DNA of 64,000 nt from Promethearchaeota archaeon (GTDB lineage Archaea > Asgardarchaeota > Lokiarchaeia > Sigyniarchaeales > SOKP01), in contig JAEOUA010000004.1 in assembly GCA_016839555.1 (NCBI GenBank), positions 23,894-87,893 of the forward strand, in the 5' to 3' direction. The first letter of the stretch is position 1, and each line of letters starts with the position of its first letter. A model generated the notes under the pieces. It had not been told where the DNA came from and searched no databases. It saw only the letters and a program-made list of their open reading frames with translations. A program made the position numbers and the translations under genes. Shown in pieces: positions 62,715-64,000 of the stretch.

Positions 62715-64000
62715 TTATTTTAGTTGCTTTTTCTTCAGTTCAACCATCTTGTTCAGGAGATCTTCTCTTTCTTTACTTTCAAGAGATAATAATTCTCTAA
62801 CAAGATCTTTCTCATCCTTTTCTTCAAATTCGAGAAATTTTATTTTTTCCCAGAAATCTATTGGTAATGAAACTAAATTTGAATCTAACTCTATTTCTTT
62901 GAAAAGTTCTGCATTCTTATTTTCTTCTGTAATATTATTAGTTTCCCCTTTTTTATATATGTGTTTTTTATCATCTCCTTTGACTTCTCCTAGTTTTTTT
63001 GCTTCTCTTTTTGATTTTGCTTCTCTATCCTCAGAAATGCTTTTAACACTCCACTCTTTATTTAATTCTCCTCGTTTTATTTCTGCTCTTTTTACGAAAT
63101 CCTGGCCTTTAGTGGGTTTTGATAATTTTTGTTCCTTTTTTGATACTAATTTTTGCTCAGATTTTTTTTTTCGTATCATATATATCGTTGTTGGAATAGA
63201 TACTCCAATTGCCGCACCTATGATTATTATAATTATAATATTTTGTATGGATATGAGTGTCGTAGAACTTTCTTGATCACCTGGAATAATAAATGGAAAG
63301 TGAGATTCTAATTCTGCCAAGCAATAATAAGACAACGAGTCTGCTGAATATTCTACATAATTTCCTTCAGGATTTATTGTTATATCTTCTGACACCCAAA
63401 TCGAACTCTGAAGCGTTTCAGACCACTCATAATGAAATAATTTCAGATTTGATGGATTTGATACATTATTAGGATTATAAAAAAGTCGCATTTGCATATC
63501 AACTACACAACTTTCATCCTCCATTAAACTCTCATTATATACTTTAAAAGAATAAAAGTATAAAGAATTCAGATTACCCGTGAGATTGTCTATACCATAT
63601 AAATTAATTATGGCTCTGTCAACCTCTAAATAGGCGACAGCATTCGTTGTAATATTTATTTGTAACCCATATTCCGAAAACAAATCTATCTGTGTCAGTC
63701 CTGGATTTAATCGGTAATAATAATCATAACAAGAGAAATATCGTATATCGGAGGAATAAACATTTCCAAAGGAATCATTGCCGAATACTTGAATGAAGTG
63801 AGGTCCATTTTCAGGCATGGGAATAGTAGTATTCCCGTTAATGGTGATATTAGCTTGTACATCCAAGGAATAGCCCATCCACTCTAACTCGCTACTATTT
63901 GTAAAACTCAGTAATAAGCCTTCCTTGAGATTGTCTCCAATTTCATAATCAGGATCCCACGAGTATCCAACTGCGTCGACCCAAAAATTATGGGCACCTG
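62715..64000 (-). CDS. Membrane-anchored surface protein (5' end beyond the window)
   Basis: The reading frame runs open to the window edge at 64000; about 427 residues of the C-terminal part are visible. The ectodomain is beta-rich with aromatic and Asn-rich segments (for example HFIQVFGNDSFGNVY), one transmembrane helix follows at roughly 120 bases before the basic RKKKSEQK stop-transfer, and the cytoplasmic tail (about 170 residues) is charged and helical. The last 40 residues (FLEFEE...LLSLESKEREDLL) share an ungapped pattern with the tail of the giant surface protein at 12337-18000. It precedes a winged-helix gene by 35 bp. It is probably a surface or sensor protein; the ligand is unknown. 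Confidence 0.8.
   Translation of the reverse strand, partial: GAHNFWVDAVGYSWDPDYEIGDNLKEGLLLSFTNSSELEWMGYSLDVQANITINGNTTIPMPENGPHFIQVFGNDSFGNVYSSDIRYFSCYDYYYRLNPGLTQIDLFSEYGLQINITTNAVAYLEVDRAIINLYGIDNLTGNLNSLYFYSFKVYNESLMEDESCVVDMQMRLFYNPNNVSNPSNLKLFHYEWSETLQSSIWVSEDITINPEGNYVEYSADSLSYYCLAELESHFPFIIPGDQESSTTLISIQNIIIIIIIGAAIGVSIPTTIYMIRKKKSEQKLVSKKEQKLSKPTKGQDFVKRAEIKRGELNKEWSVKSISEDREAKSKREAKKLGEVKGDDKKHIYKKGETNNITEENKNAELFKEIELDSNLVSLPIDFWEKIKFLEFEEKDEKDLVRELLSLESKEREDLLNKMVELKKKQLK

Noticed and set aside
62749..63276. Long forward open frame opposite the surface protein
   Set aside because: It mirrors the charged helical tail of the reverse-strand gene; the reverse gene has a clear domain order and the correct context.
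1..64000. Ribosomal RNA, tRNA, CRISPR arrays or transposase genes anywhere in the window
   Set aside because: I scanned gaps between genes for GC-rich structured RNA, direct-repeat arrays and transposase motifs and saw none; a covariance-model scan would be needed to exclude small C/D or H/ACA RNAs.

Overview
The window is a strongly AT-rich archaeal chromosome segment, most likely from an Asgard archaeon (Promethearchaeota, Lokiarchaeia-like). Archaeal-type informational and cofactor genes (RadA, PheS/PheT, archaeal phosphopantetheine adenylyltransferase, ADP-forming acetyl-CoA synthetase) sit beside features typical of Asgards: a Ras/Rab-like GTPase fused to a longin-like domain (32411-33454), a giant surface protein with a longin-like and TPR-like cytoplasmic tail (12337-18000), a long leucine-rich-repeat protein (28115-29848), a SERCA-like calcium ATPase (6831-9752), and a TyrRS that reads like the plant cytosolic enzyme. 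Some starts have GGTGA/GGAGG-type ribosome sites, others have none; TTG and GTG starts are common. TAA and TAG end all complete genes but one. I saw no rRNA, tRNA, CRISPR array or insertion sequence.

Layout. 70-4068: zinc-finger protein with radical SAM partner, an iron-sulfur flavoprotein, and a three-gene membrane operon of unknown function. 4258-9752: aconitase, a small unknown gene with structured 3' flank, calcium ATPase. 9916-12077: acdB, a reverse-strand HEPN/MNT pair, then a truncated second copy of the acdB tail. 12337-19443: giant receptor-like protein and an extended RadA. 19749-28105: phosphoglucose-isomerase-like SIS protein, aspartate kinase, dCMP deaminase, a methyltransferase, a radical SAM/DUF4130-like DNA-metabolism pair, a tandem beta-grasp protein and a U32 peptidase-family protein. 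28115-42879: LRR protein, iron alcohol dehydrogenase, LCM-type methyltransferase, longin-GTPase, aminotransferase, phosphoesterase, TyrRS, pyruvate phosphate dikinase, NagD-like phosphatase, DUF1512 protein, zinc-ribbon membrane protein, CoaD. 42880-47702: a hairpin-rich leader followed by pheS-pheT-pheA, linking phenylalanine synthesis with its tRNA charging.

47786-61879 is a surface-glycan region: a LicC-like nucleotidyltransferase and a teichoic-acid-type glycerophosphotransferase (together a possible CDP-polyol polymer pathway), a GT87-like membrane glycosyltransferase broken by one in-frame TGA, a sulfotransferase, an FkbM methyltransferase, GT4 and GT2 glycosyltransferases, an ABC-2 exporter, and then a ribbon-helix-helix-like protein with ATP sulfurylase and APS kinase. 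The last two make PAPS, the sulfotransferase's donor, so sulfated surface glycans are a reasonable inference. A bacterial-type RNase PH sits inside this region. The window ends in a second membrane-anchored surface protein (cut by the edge) followed by a winged-helix regulator; its cytoplasmic tail shares a helical motif with the giant protein at 12337-18000.
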